From contig OX291549.1 in assembly GCA_946406115.1 (NCBI GenBank), positions 23,707,901-23,771,900 of the forward strand: a DNA stretch of 64,000 bases, read 5' to 3'. The position numbers were made by a program, and so were the translations under genes. Source of the stretch: Apoda limacodes. Its lineage: Eukaryota > Arthropoda > Insecta > Lepidoptera > Limacodidae. The notes under the pieces were generated by a model. That model had not been told where the DNA came from and searched no databases. It was given only the letters and a program-made list of their open reading frames with translations. Numbering within the stretch: the first letter of the stretch is position 1; each line of letters begins with the position of its first letter. This document shows positions 23,520-35,157 of this stretch, in pieces.

Positions 23520-26365
23520 ACCCTATACAAATACAAATATCCTTTATTGCACAAAACAAAAACACAAACTTATTGAATAAATAATAGTAACACGTACAAC
23601 AGGCGATCTTATCGCCAGATGGCGATTTCTACCAGATAACCTATGTTGGTATTGATATACAAATTTAAAAGATTGGAATGGTAGGATGTGCAAAATTGTA
23701 CAAAAACTGAAATAAAGATATAAGTAACATAGAATAAGAATAGTATAAATTACCAAATAAATAAATAACTACAAAATACATAAATACCCTTATACATAAA
23801 ATATAAAATACATAAATTCCTTACATAAAAATACATAAACTACACATAAATAAAACAATCATAACTTAAATATTTAAGTGTCTACATCAGAAGAACAGAG
23901 GGAGCAAAACAACAAGGTTATGCGAGATTTAAAAAATGCTTTTTCACTTGTGCTTTGAAGGTTGTAAGTGATTGTGCTTTTCGGATATCTACTGGGAGAG
24001 AGTTCCACAATCGCACTGCTTGTACGGTGAAGGAATCATCGTAAAATTTTGAGTTTTGACTCGGTGTATTAAGTAATAAATTAGAGGAGGAACGCAAAGA
24101 GGCATAATAACCAAAACGCTCTTTGAGATAAGAAGGGTAGCTAGGATTGAACAGCACACAGTAAAGAAGTGAAAGAATATGAGCATTCCGGCGAAAGCGA
24201 ATTGGGAGCCACTTGAGCTTCACGCGGATATTGGAAATATGGTCATATTTGCGTAATCTAAATATAAACCGAATACAGAGATTTTGTAGTCGCTCAAGTT
24301 TGTTTAATTGGTCTTCAGTTAAATCAGGATAGCTAGCATCGGCGTAATCGAGTATGGGAAGCAAAAGCGAGTGTGCAAGAACAATTTTAGTGTCCGTGGG
24401 TAGGAAATTTTGCAGCCTTCTTAGGGAACCTACAGCGGAAAACATTTTCTTACTGACCTCGGCTATCTGTGAAGTCCAAGACATACTACTATCTATAATA
24501 ATACCTAGATTCTTAACCTGGTCATTATAAGGTATAAATACATTGTCTACACAAACTTTTGGGAGACTAACCCAGTTTATTCTAGACATAAACTTTGGAC
24601 TGCCTAGTATTATGGCCTGGGTTTTTGCTGGGTTTATTTTTATGCCAAAGGCTTTGCTCCATTCTGAAATTTTGAGGAGATCAGAGTTTATCAAACCTAT
24701 CGTTTGAAATAAATCATCAAAAGTTGTTTGATTATAGACCTGGAGATCGTCTGCATACATGTGGTGGAGAGAAGAAAGTTAGTGAGTAATTGAATTAATA
24801 AAAATCGCAAATAAGAGAGGAGATAAAACGCCACCTTGCGGAACACCGGCAACTATGTGGCACCAATCTGAAAAAATGTTATCGAATTTGATACTTTGCC
24901 TACGTCCACGCAAGTAGCTCTGAAACCATGCAACCACCGTTGGAGATATGTTAAGAGAACGCAATAACTCCAACAACACATCAAAATCGACAGTATTAAA
25001 TGCATTACTAAAATCAAGTAACGTTAATACTGTGAGCTGTTTATTGTCCATTCCCATGCGAATGTCATCCGTGATTTTAACTAGAGCCGTAACAGTACTA
25101 TGTCCTGCACGAAATGCTGATTGAAGAGGATTTAATAGGTTATTTTGTGTCAAAAACAGGTTTAGTTGTTTTTGGACAAGACGCTCAAGGACTTTGGATA
25201 AAAAAGGAAGAATAGAAATAGGACGAAAATAAGAAAGATTAGAAGGATTCGATTTTTTTGGCAAAGGAATTATGTGAGCGTCCTTCCATGCCATAGGAAA
25301 TGTACAAGAGGAAATAGAATGATTAAGGATTTTTGTAATTGTAGGACAGATAATATCAATTATATAAATTATCATGTTACGGCTTATATCGTCGTTACCG
25401 ACTGCATTGGAAGTAATGGCGAGAACGTTCTTCTTAACATCACAATCGGTGAATTGTGTAAAAGTAAAAGGAGAGAAATCAGGAGTTGGTAGTGAGGAAA
25501 GATTATTTAAAGTATTGGTTTTCGCAATACCATCAAAGATAGAAGAGGAAGTGAAGTGTTGATTTAGGAGATTAACATTGATGTTTGGCGGAAGTGAATT
25601 CTGAGATAATTTGCCAACTCCTATTGATTTTAGAAATTTCCATACTTTAGAAGGATTTTCATTTTCAACTGATTTATGAATGTGGCGTCGCTGCGCGTCT
25701 TTACACATTGTATTGCAGCGATTACGTAAAAGTCTATAATTTTCTAGATTGGCATCAGTAGGATTTCTTTTATATTTGGATTTAGCATTGTTTTTCTTAG
25801 CCATCAGTGCTTTGATTTCCTCTGTTAACCAGGGAGCAGGAAGATGTTTTACTCTGACTGGTCGGATAGGTGCATGCACATCATAAAGTTTAGTTAACAT
25901 AGAGTTGAAAAGCATAATTTTTTCATCAACTGAAGGAGATTTATCAATTACAGTCCAGTCTAAGTTGCTAGCATCTTCATGAAGAAGCTTTATATCCATG
26001 GCACTAAAATTGCGTTGCAGAAGTATTCTCGATTTTGCTTTAGGGGGACGTATTTTATAAGAAAGATATAATAAATCATGATAGGAAAAAGCATCAGCTG
26101 AACATTGACCATGCTTAGCGACGTGTTCAGAAGAAGAAACAAAAATTAAATCTAAAAGAGAAGGGGAGCAATTTGGATAGAAGTGAGTGGCTTGTAGCGG
26201 TAGAATGTACATATTACTTGCTTCTACAATAGATCTGATGTTTAGCTCGTGAATCATTTTTAAGTATGCAAGTGTTGAAATCACCCATGATAATAGAATG
26301 TGTATATGTAGGTCTTCTAGGAGCTTTTCAAATGTAGAAAAATAAATATTATTTTTATAGATCCT
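23520..26365 (-). mobile_element. LINE family 2, copy A, 5'-truncated
   Basis: The minus-strand element starts inside the endonuclease near 26365 and ends at about 23525 with 'gcaataaaggatatttgtattt'-type sequence on the minus strand. It shares its ORF with copy B (29.3-33.9 kb). Blocks shared on both include 'gatggcgatttctaccagataac'-like and 'cactttattg'-like 3' UTR sequence. CR1/L2-like placement in the Jockey group is an inference from the RT. Confidence 0.88.
23918..26284 (-). pseudogene. LINE family 2 copy A ORF2, one in-frame stop
   Basis: Two open frames (26284-24779 and 24760-23918) are the same frame separated by a single TAA at 24781-24779. The break falls between ...FINSITH and LSSLHHMYADD, just before the YADD active site. 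RT blocks visible are LPKKSNPSNLSYFRPISIL, FRAGHSTVTALVKI, TLLDFSNAFNTVDFDVL, GVPQGGVLSPLLFAIF and MYADDLQVYNQ, then LPILDYADASY and LKWLPIRFRRNAH of the C-terminal domain. The 5' part of the endonuclease is missing. Confidence 0.9.
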
Positions 26366-27180
26366 ATAGATTTTGATTAATGTGCGAATATAAAAATATT
26401 CAAATGGCCGTATTTTGTATCCGTTGACTTGGATGCTTGTCTTTTCAAAGCTCGAAGGGACCGTAAATCGAAGTATTTGGTATTAAATTCAACTTGATAC
26501 CTCTAAGTGTTCCTGAGATAAAGGGTCCTAAGAGACAAACAGATAGACGGACAACAAAGTGATCGTAGAAGGGTTCCGTACCCAAAGGGTAATTAGCAGA
26601 ACCCTATTACTAAGACTCCGCTGTCCGGCCGTCCGTCCGTCTGTCACCAGGCTGTATCTCATGAACCGTGTTAGTCTGACAGTTGTAATTTTCACAAAAG
26701 ATGTATTTCCCCTTCGTGCGCGAGTCCGACTCGCACTTGGCCGATTTTTTAAATATTACAACGTCAACACGGCATCATTGCCATTAATAAGATACTAGAT
26801 ATCTTATTAATGGCTAGATCGCGTAAAAAAGTAGACCGTTTTTATCCAAATTTTGAGACAAACTGTAGCATCTGAAGGATTGAAAAAAAAAATGTTATAA
26901 AACTTACTATTGTGTAGAGAGAGTCCGACTCGCACTTGGCCATTTTTTTTATTTTGAGGTGCAAGTAAAATTAAGATATACAGTACAATATTTCTATATG
27001 TATTTTTTATATATTACAACGTTAACACGGCATCATTGCCGTTAATAAGATATAGGCTAGATCGCGTGAATAAGTAGACCGTTTTTATTCAAATTTTGAG
27101 ACAAACTGTAGCATCCGAAGGATTGAAAAAAATATGTTATAAAATTTACTTTTGTGTATTTAATGTAAAAAAAATATATC
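26366..27180. repeat. Nested lepidopteran repeats with a partial tandem duplication
   Basis: 26568-26745 is a shortened copy of the 'gggttccgtacc' repeat ending in the 'gactcgcacttggccg' palindrome region. The block 'tattacaacgt-aacacggcatcattgcc' occurs at about 26754 and 27011, each followed by 'ggctagatcgcgt' and 'gagacaaactgtagcatc', so roughly 257 bp is duplicated. A third, diverged copy is near 20215-20320. Confidence 0.75.
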
Positions 27181-27704
27181 TAGAAATCACTACAAATCCA
27201 GTAACTATTTATGCAAATGTTTAGAGCGCGTGTTGCATTAGTTTGTTTGTATGTGTAGCAAATAAATTATAAGTAGAGACTCCAACAGACGACAGAAACT
27301 CCTGTCAATATTACTCTACCCAAAGGTTGCATGGTAAAGATTGCTTGTTAGCGATAAGGCCGCTTTATTGTGCTTTTTCTTTTATTGCTGTTTTTTGTTT
27401 TGTTTTGTTAATAATTTGCTAGACGTCCGTTTCAGTGACAAATCTATTATCGTGTTTACTAAACCTACAGTAGTACAGTGCCTATAGTAGAACCTAGTGG
27501 AACTATTGTATCTACAGTAATGTGTAGGTACAGTTGACCTGTATTATATATTTCTGTCAACCAGTAGTACCTTTAGTAGTAGTCCTAAGGTAGGTAGTTT
27601 TAATTACTACAATACAGAGCGTACGTACTGTACCTATAGTAGTAATAATACTGTACCTACTGTGTTATAGTAGTACCACAAAGTAAGGACTATGTTCTGA
27701 GGTA
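27181..27704. other. Low-complexity 'tagtacc/tagtag' region
   Basis: From about 27460 to 27680 the words 'gtacctatag', 'tagtag' and 'cctacagtagta' recur irregularly. No open frame or known element is visible. Confidence 0.45.
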
Positions 27705-27846
27705 CGACGAAAGGCGTCTAGACAGGGCAATCGCGCGTAGGTGCGGGGCAGGGCGCGACCCCAACTAGCCACAGTATTATAAGGACATCTCCAGCTAGCT
27801 AAGGCTAGTTTAGTCTTGGCTAGTTGAGTCTAGACGCACTTCGTCG
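27705..27846. repeat. 142-bp inverted repeat (hairpin, possible MITE)
   Basis: Left arm 'cgacgaaaggcgtctagac' (27705-27723) pairs with right arm 'gtctagacgcacttcgtcg' (27828-27846), with 17 of 19 positions matching. 'aactagcc' and 'ggctagtt' form a second inner stem. The loop contains a GC-rich tract in an AT-rich setting. Confidence 0.75.
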
Positions 27847-27969
27847 AACTTCTGTATGAAATCCTTATTTTCTGGTAATGCTATTGTACTAATATAGTAA
27901 CGACTTCGAGTTACTACTTCCTTATGTAAAAATGGTCTCGATTATCAGGTTTGTTCCCGATACATGGCG

Positions 27970-28140
27970 GTAGAGCTTACGATACAATACAAATATTCTT
28001 TATTGTTCACCCAAAACACAAAAATTAAGATGAAAACAATAACTAAAAATAGGAAAATAAGCGGCCTTATCACCTGAAGGCAATTTCTTTTAGACAACCT
28101 AACATTGCATAACAAAGAAAAATAATAAAAACCGGCCATG
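27970..28140 (-). mobile_element. LINE family 2, 3' UTR fragment
   Basis: 'acaatacaaatattctttattg' at 27982-28003, then 'gcggccttatcacctgaaggcaatttcttttagacaacc' near 28060-28099, match the 3' ends of copies A and B. Only the 3' tail is present. Confidence 0.65.
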
Positions 28141-28356
28141 TGCGAGTCAGACTCTCGCACTGAGGGTTCCGTACTTATCTACAATTACGTGTTTTTTTTA
28201 AATACCACTAAGGAGACAAACAAGCTTACGGTCTGCCTGACAGTAAACGTACTAAATATTTAACTATAAGCAAACAGAACACATTTCAATGCAAGTTTCA
28301 AACAGTGTACTGATTGCTCACACAACAGTAGTTAAGTTTTTTTTAAAGGTAAAAAA

Positions 28357-28945
28357 AAAAACCACCTAAGGTGGCAAACAAGCTAACGGTCCGACTGATG
28401 CTAAGCGGTCACCGTAATGCCTATGGACGCTTGCAACACCAGGGGCATCACTCGCGCGTTGCCGACCCTTCAAAAATCCAATAACTTCTTTGTTGAAGAA
28501 CCCCATACTGTAGTCCTTGGAGATAACCTTGGCAGGGAGCTCATTCCACAACCCAAGCGTTCGCGGGAGAAAGTTTCTCTGAATCTTGAATCTTGGAGAT
28601 GGAGAGGGGAGTGTACTGGAATTGTGGGACTACAGTGAATGGGGTTTTCTTAGCGGTGAACGCGCAGACTTGTGTCTTTGTAGGGTTGAATCGGACCAAG
28701 TTTACCCGTCCCCAGTCAGAGACCTTGGACAGTGTGGTCTCGATTTGAGACATAAGTTATTCGCGGTTTTCCTCCACAACGAACGATGGATGCTTGCACG
28801 AACCGGGTAATATGCGTCTCCAGTACTGTCATCTGCATAGCAATGTATATTATTTATGTCTAACATGTCATTGATATGCAGTAGAAACAGCGTAGGAGAC
28901 AGCACAGAGCCTTGTGGGACACCAGCCAATAATGTCCATTAATGT
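28357..28945 (-). mobile_element. LINE family 1 fragment with internal deletion
   Basis: It carries the family-1 3' end ('gtggcaaacaagc' near 28370) and C-terminal residues NELPAKVISKDYSMGFF. It then jumps near 28575 into the RT segment that ends with PLSISK, so about 500 bases of the C-terminal domain are missing compared with the 15.1-18.5 kb copy. RT residues [20 protein letters not shown] and [13 protein letters not shown] are seen. Confidence 0.85.
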
Positions 28946-29618
28946 CCATGTACCTTAAAATGAGTTCCATCTGCTTATATTTAAAGATTTGGTATTTTTT
29001 TATTTCCTTTTTAGTACTTAATGTTTCTGCAGTCGGGTTTTTTTATTTATTTAATTTTTTTATAGTGTTTATTTTGTTCAAATTTTTATTTTTAATGTAA
29101 CAAACATATTATTATAGATGATAATGATTTAAAATGCTATTTCTTTTATTAAAGTTCTATTAAAATTATAAAAATAAGAAATCTGTAAAAAAGATTATAG
29201 TCCAAGGACTTTGACCCTTTTTCAAGATAATTTTTCTCAAAAAATCTTTTTGCTTAAATAATAATAATATAATAATAATATACTTTATTGCGCATATAGA
29301 AAACAAAACAATTAAACAATAAAAGTAATAACAAATTGGCGGTCTTATCGCTAATGAGCGATCTCTTCCAGACAACCTTTGGGTAGAGGAGACTTTATAA
29401 AATTATTGAGTAGAATGTGCTAACTGAAACTTTACAATATAAGTATACATTTATAGCAATAGCTAAATTTATATACATATGAATAATAAATAATACTAAT
29501 ACGTACAAAAAATAAATATACATATATATATCAAATACATAACAAAAAATAAAAATAAATACACAAACTACATACATCTTAAATAATATAGATGAATAAA
29601 CAGTGTAGATGAGACAGC

Positions 29619-32535
29619 TTAAATTTTTAAGTAATGTGTGATTACGAGATTTTTAAATATTCTTAAAGTTTGTGCTTTTTTGACATCAAAGGGTAAACTA
29701 TTCCATAGCCTTATGGCTGTGACAGTGAATGAGTCATTATATGCTTGCGAATAATGTGTTGGGGTTTTCAGCATCATGTTTGTAGTGGCGCGATGAGCTG
29801 TAGACCCTATAAAATTGAAACGCTCTTTCAAGTATAACGGAGTAGACGGATTGAACAGTACGTTGTAAAGAAGAAACAGAAAATGAGTATTCCGGCGAAG
29901 GCGAATTGGGAGCCACTTGAGTTTTAATCGAAATTCGGATATATGATCATACTTACGTAAACCAAATATGTATCTAATACATAGGTTCTGGAGTCGCTCA
30001 AGCTTATTTAATTGCTCCTCAGTAAGGTCAAGATAGCTAGCATCCGCATAATCAAGGACAGGTAGCAGTAGTGATTTAGCCAGTGCAATTTTAGTGGCAA
30101 TGGGCAAGAAGTTACGCAATCTGCTAATGGATTTAGCAGTAGCAAATATTTTTCTGCTAACTTCTTTTAATTGTGGTTCCCACGAAAATGTCTGGTCTAT
30201 GATGATGCCCAAGTTTTTTACAGCCTCGCTATATGGAATGACTGTTCCATTAATACTCACTTTAGGAAGATTTTGTAAATTAATCTTAGATATCATTCTT
30301 GAAGTACCCACAATGATAAGTTGCGTTTTATTTGGATTTACGTTTAGACCGTAAGAGGTACTCCAATCCATAATGCGAGCAAGATCGTTATTTATAATCG
30401 CAACTGCACTTCTTAGTTCACTAACTGGAGCCTGAGTATATATTTGAAGATCGTCTGCATATAGATGGTAGAGAGAAGATAAATTAGATGTTATATTATT
30501 AATGAAAATAGCAAAGAGAAGTGGAGACAACACGCCACCTTGCGGGACACCAGCATTGGTGTAGCACCAAGTGGAGAAGGAATCATCAACCTTGATCCGC
30601 TGCCGGCGCCCACGCAAGTAACTTTGAAACCAGTCGATTGCTGTTGGAGATATGTTAAGAGAACTTAAAAGTGAAAGTAGTATATCAAAGTCAACAGTGT
30701 TAAAGGCGTTGCTAAAATCTAATAGTGTTAGCACTGTGACTTTTCTGTTTTCTATACCGAGACGAATGTCATCAGAGATTTTGACAAGTGCAGTAACCGT
30801 ACTATGTCCAGGACGAAAACCAGATTGAAGGGGATTTAGTAAGTTATTTTTAGTGAGGAAATGACACAGCTGTTCATGAACAAGACGTTCAAGAACTTTA
30901 GAAAGGAATGGTAAGATGGATATGGGACGATAATCGGAATAACAGACAGGATTTGCTTTTTTCGGCAAGGGAATAATTAATGAATCTTTCCAGGAACCTG
31001 GAAATTCGCCAGAGGCAATAGAGTGATTAAGGATATTTGTGATGATAGGAATAATAATGTCAAGGATAGGAAGGATCATGTTACGGCTAATGCAATCACT
31101 CCCCACAGCGTTAGAAGATATAGCGATAATGCTCTTCTTAACATCACAATCAGAAAATCGACTTAGTAAAAACGGAGGAAAGTCAGGAGTTGGTTTTAAG
31201 GAAAGTGAGTTTAGCGTATTTATTTTTTTGTTGCCTTCAATAGCAACATTGGAAGAAAAGTGTTGATTAAGAAGATTGACATCAATATCATGTGAAAGGG
31301 GAATACTATTAGTCTTACCAACTCCTAATGACTTAAGAAATTTCCAGATTTTTGCTGGATCACCGTTTTCAACGGATTTATGGATATAGCGTCGTTGTGC
31401 ATCTCTACACATTCTATTGCAGCGATTTCTCAGGAGTTTATACTTAGCAAGGTTGCTTTCACAAGGGTTGGTTTTAAATTTAACTTTAGCACGATTTCTT
31501 TTAACCATCATCTGTTTGATTTCATCGGTAAGCCACTGTGCGGGTAGATGTTTTTTTTTAATCATTCGAATGGGTGTCATAAAGGTCAGTAATGACTTTG
31601 TTAAATAAAAAAATTTTTTCATCAACTGAAGATGCTTTGATAACAGCGTCCCAATTTAACTTACTAGCGTCATCGCACAGACGGTTCACATCCATTCCAC
31701 TAAAATTGCGTTGCTGAAGTATTCTTGACTTAGCTTTAGGAGGACGTAATTTGTAGGATAGATAAATCAAATCGTGGTAAGAAAAGGCATCAGCAGCGCA
31801 CTGACCATGTTTGTACACATGTGTTGGGGAGGAAACTATAATTAAATCTAAAAGGGAGGGTGTACAATTAGGAAAGAAATGTGTAGCTTTAAGGGGTAAT
31901 ATTTGTAGGTTGCATCCCTCTACAATACTGTTGAGCAGATGAGAACGTCTATCTTTTTTTAACAAACAAGTGTTAAAGTCACCCATAACAATTGTGTGGT
32001 CGTAGAGGGGTGTTAAATTTTCTAAAAGGCTTTCAAAAGAAGAAAAGTAATTAATATGTAAATTGGGACTATAGAAAACTCCAAGAAGAATTTTGCAGCT
32101 TGCAAGTTTTACCTCAATAAAAATATGTTCAGAGGTATTAGAGGAAATTTGATCAGAAATGTTAATAATAGAGAAGGAAAAGTTAGACCTAAGATATATA
32201 GCCACACCACCACCACCTCTATCTTTACGGTCGTTTCGAACTAACTGAAAGCCTGGCAATGAAAAAGATGTAGAAGGTAAGCAAGGTTTTAACCAAGACT
32301 CCGAAACAAGGACGGCGTGAATGTTTTTGTTATCAAAAGATGCTAGCATATCGGAGTAATGAGCTGGAATACTCTGTGCATTTATATGTACGATATTGAA
32401 ATGTTTCAGTGAGTCTGAAAAAGTGGATGTTAAAGTAGCGCTGAGAGAAGGAGAAGCATTAAAAGAACTGTCGTCACTGTTCAATCCATCTGAAGAACAA
32501 GGGAAACAATTATTACTGTCGCTGTCACTATTCAT
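29619..32535 (-). pseudogene. LINE family 2 copy B ORF2 (endonuclease-reverse transcriptase), single frameshift
   Basis: The first frame (32535-31558) is the endonuclease: FNIVHINAQSIPAHYSDML, VLVSESWLKP, GGGGVAIYLRSNF, TIVMGDFNTC and DAFSYHDLIYLSYKLRP. The second frame (31625-29619) is RT: LPKKANPVCYSDYRPISIL, FRPGHSTVTALVKI, LLDFSNAFNTVDFDIL, GVPQGGVLSPLLFAIF and LYADDLQIYTQ with the catalytic Asp pair. The frames overlap at 31558-31625. One reads ...LYDTHSND and the other TPIRMIKKKHLP, so a one-base indel near 31575 separates them. Apart from this the gene appears complete. It is a transposon gene. Confidence 0.93.
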
Positions 32536-33137
32536 ATATTACAATAAAATATTTATTTATATATACGTATAATATAATATAAAGACTATTAATATGTTTG
32601 ATATACAATAAAATAGAAATATATAAGTATATGTGCTCTACCTGCCAGCAGTCTGGTTTAGAAAAAATACAAATTACATACAATCGAAAACATAAACAAC
32701 AAAAAAAAAAAAGTATTACTGAAACAAAAAAAAAAAAGAATTATTTAGGTATATGTTACACGGAAAATTACAGCTACATTCTGGTAAAATAAATACAATA
32801 GTTATTATCATTATCATTAAAAACATGAAACATTAAAAAAAAACAACAAATTAAAGTTGTCCTAATATGCTTTTACTACAGCCGTACAAATTAAAGTACC
32901 TAAAACGTAGTTTCTAGAGCCGTAAAATTCTTAAAAAAAAAAAAACTAAATAAAAATATTTTTGAAGGTTAAGTGATAAACGGTGATAAATAAAATAACG
33001 AAATGTGATTATACATAACTCAAGTGGTTAAAAGAGAAAATTGAAAGTAGAAAAAAAAATATTTCCAAGATAACAGGAGAGGGCAAGACTGCATAACGGC
33101 TTTCAATCGTTCGTAAACATTTGAACTTGAATGTCAC

Positions 33138-33824
33138 CTATTTCTTCGCTGCTGTTCTCTTGGGTCGGCCAGTTTTAGCTTCTATAGAGGAATTTTCAGT
33201 ACCACTGTCAATAGAAGAAACTGCCACGGCATTTGCAGTCGTGTTTGGGGCAGCATTAAGCTCACTACGGCTAACAATCTTATGCCTTTTGCCATCAATG
33301 CCAATTGCAATTATCGATCCTCCTTGCGTCCAGCACTTGGAGATTCCAAATTTTTGCCGTGCTGCCATGAATAACTCGTGCCTAGACTTCGTGAGGAATT
33401 CAGAAAGCGTGATTCCAGAATTTTTAAGCCCAGTTTTGGCAGACCACACTTTATCTCTAAGGGTCACATCAGAAAACTTAAGAACTATTGGTCTGGATTT
33501 GTATTTCAATAGATGGCCTAATCGATAACTGTGACGTATTTGCTCTGACGAAAAACTTGAGATTTTTAATCTTTCTGTCACAATTTTAAAAATAGTGTCC
33601 TTGATATCTTCAGTCTTGCTTTCTGGGACTCCATGAACTAAAAGCATTTTGCGTCGACTGCACATCTCAAGACGATCATGCTCTTTTGTCAAATGCTCCA
33701 CTTGTGATTGAAGACATTTTAGAGACAACAAAACAAAGGATTTGAAGCTGGCAAAGTCCGCTGCAAGGCTTGAGGAATGTGCAGTTTTGTCTCTCTCACC
33801 TATTTCACTTTGGAATTCAGCCAT
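33138..33824 (-). CDS. LINE family 2 copy B ORF1 (RNA-binding protein), intact, 228 aa
   Basis: The open frame from ATG 33824 to stop 33138 lies upstream of ORF2 with a 600-base gap. After an N-terminal segment with heptad-like leucines (about residues 25-50) comes MLLVHGVPESKTEDIKDT, like the RNP-type fold in L1-class ORF1 proteins, then FSDVTLRDKVWSAK. A Lys/Arg-rich C-terminal tail ends RPKRTAAKK. In the LINE life cycle ORF1 proteins package the RNA (family knowledge). No zinc knuckle is seen. Confidence 0.8.
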   Translation of the reverse strand: MAEFQSEIGERDKTAHSSSLAADFASFKSFVLLSLKCLQSQVEHLTKEHDRLEMCSRRKMLLVHGVPESKTEDIKDTIFKIVTERLKISSFSSEQIRHSYRLGHLLKYKSRPIVLKFSDVTLRDKVWSAKTGLKNSGITLSEFLTKSRHELFMAARQKFGISKCWTQGGSIIAIGIDGKRHKIVSRSELNAAPNTTANAVAVSSIDSGTENSSIEAKTGRPKRTAAKK

Positions 33825-33962
33825 TCTTTTGTTGAATACCTACATACAAATACAGGCAATAAATCTTTAATGTTTTTAAGGTTAAAGTAGAATAAAAGGC
33901 TTTTTTATTACTCTTATCAAAATAATTTTATTTTAAATAAATAAACATTAGTTTTAAAATTA

Positions 33963-34270
33963 AGTGTTTTTAGGGTTCCGTTGGCAAATGGCAAAAACGG
34001 AACCGTTATAGATTCGTCATGTCTGTTTGTCTATCCGTCCGTATGTTACAGCCACTTTTTTCCGAAACTATAAGAACTATACTGTTGAAACTTGGTAAGT
34101 AGATGTATTCTGTGAACCGCATTAAGATTTTCACACAAAAATGAAAAAAAAAACAATAAATTATGGGGGTTCCCCATACTAAGAACTGAAATACAAAAAC
34201 ATTTAATAAATGGTGGTAGATACAGAACCCTTGGTGTGCGAGTCCAACTCGCACTTGGCCGGTTTTTTTT
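33963..34270 (+). repeat. Lepidopteran 'gggttccgt' interspersed repeat
   Basis: Runs from 'ttttagggttccgttgg' to 'gtccaactcgcacttggccgg' plus a poly-T tract. It contains 'cgtcatgtctgtttgtctat' and 'cagccacttttttccgaaac', shared with 19190-19700 and 44570-45083 on the opposite strand. Class not assigned. Confidence 0.8.
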
Positions 34271-34713
34271 TTGTTTTTCTCAAAACTAACTCCTATTGAC
34301 CATGACCCTTATTCCCCCTTGCCCTTCAAATGTGTAACTGTTTCGCTTAATAATGACTAGATGGCGCTGTAAATGGTAAGGGCCGATCTCATACTTGGCA
34401 GGTTTTTATTATTTGTTGTTATAATTAAAAGCTCACACACACTATGATCACTGCAAGATTGAATATATGTCTTAGTTTTTACTTTGGAGCATTTGACCCT
34501 GTGCCGCTAAGTGCTGCGCCCGAATAAGAACGTAAATATGATTATAACTTTAGTAAGTATTAGTATTTGCAATGTTATAATATTATTTTTCTATAATGTT
34601 ACATGGTTTATAAACTTATATTTAATACCTTTTTTACACAAGTTCCAACTTCATCTAAGTAGGTACCTTAATGGAATATGTACGAAATTTTTAATTTTAC
34701 GACTACATGTATA

Positions 34714-35157
34714 GGGTTCCGTACCCGAAGGGTAATTAGCGGAACCCTATTACTAAGGCTCCGCTGTCCGTCCGTCCGTCTGTCTGCCACCAGGCTGTAT
34801 CTCATGAACCGTGATAGCTAGACAGTTGAATTTCACAGAAGATGTATTTCTGTTGCCGCTATAACAACAAATAATAAAAACCAGAATAAATTAAATATTT
34901 AAGGGCGCTCCCATACAACAAACGTGATTTTTTTTGCTCGATTTTGCTCAATATTGATAACAGCAACAGGTAGACGCTTAAAATATGCTCAGAATATTTA
35001 GTTATATAGTCACTTTAAAAATAAATAATTTAATTAAGATAAAAAAAAAATTTAAGGGGGGCTCCCATACAACAAACGTGATGTTTTTGCCATTTTTATA
35101 GATAATGGTACGGATTCCTTCGTGCGCAAGTCCGACTCGCACTTGGCCGATTTTTTT
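34714..35157 (+). repeat. Lepidopteran 'gggttccgtacc' repeat, long copy
   Basis: It starts 'agggttccgtacccgaaggg', passes 'ctccgctgtccgtccgtccg', 'aggctgtatctcatgaaccg' and 'ttgccgctataacaacaaat', and ends 'gtccgactcgcacttggccg' plus poly-T. An internal duplication places 'gggcgctcccatacaacaaacgtga' at about 34901 and again near 35055. A shortened copy is at 26568-26745. Confidence 0.82.

Larger units (their letters stand above)
29262..33860 (-). mobile_element. LINE family 2, copy B, nearly intact
   Basis: About 4.6 kb on the minus strand: ORF1 (33824-33138), ORF2 (32535-29619, one frameshift), a 3' UTR and a tail of 'taa/ata' trinucleotides at 29258-29285 preceding 'tactttattgcgc' on +. 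The ORFs are long and clean, so the insertion is young relative to the other elements here. It lies between ALDH7A1 and C22orf39, in the same orientation as copy A 3 kb away. Confidence 0.92.

Noticed and set aside
23918..32535. Long RT ORFs as host genes
   Set aside because: YADD reverse transcriptase and endonuclease motifs and shared 3' tails show they belong to LINE copies.
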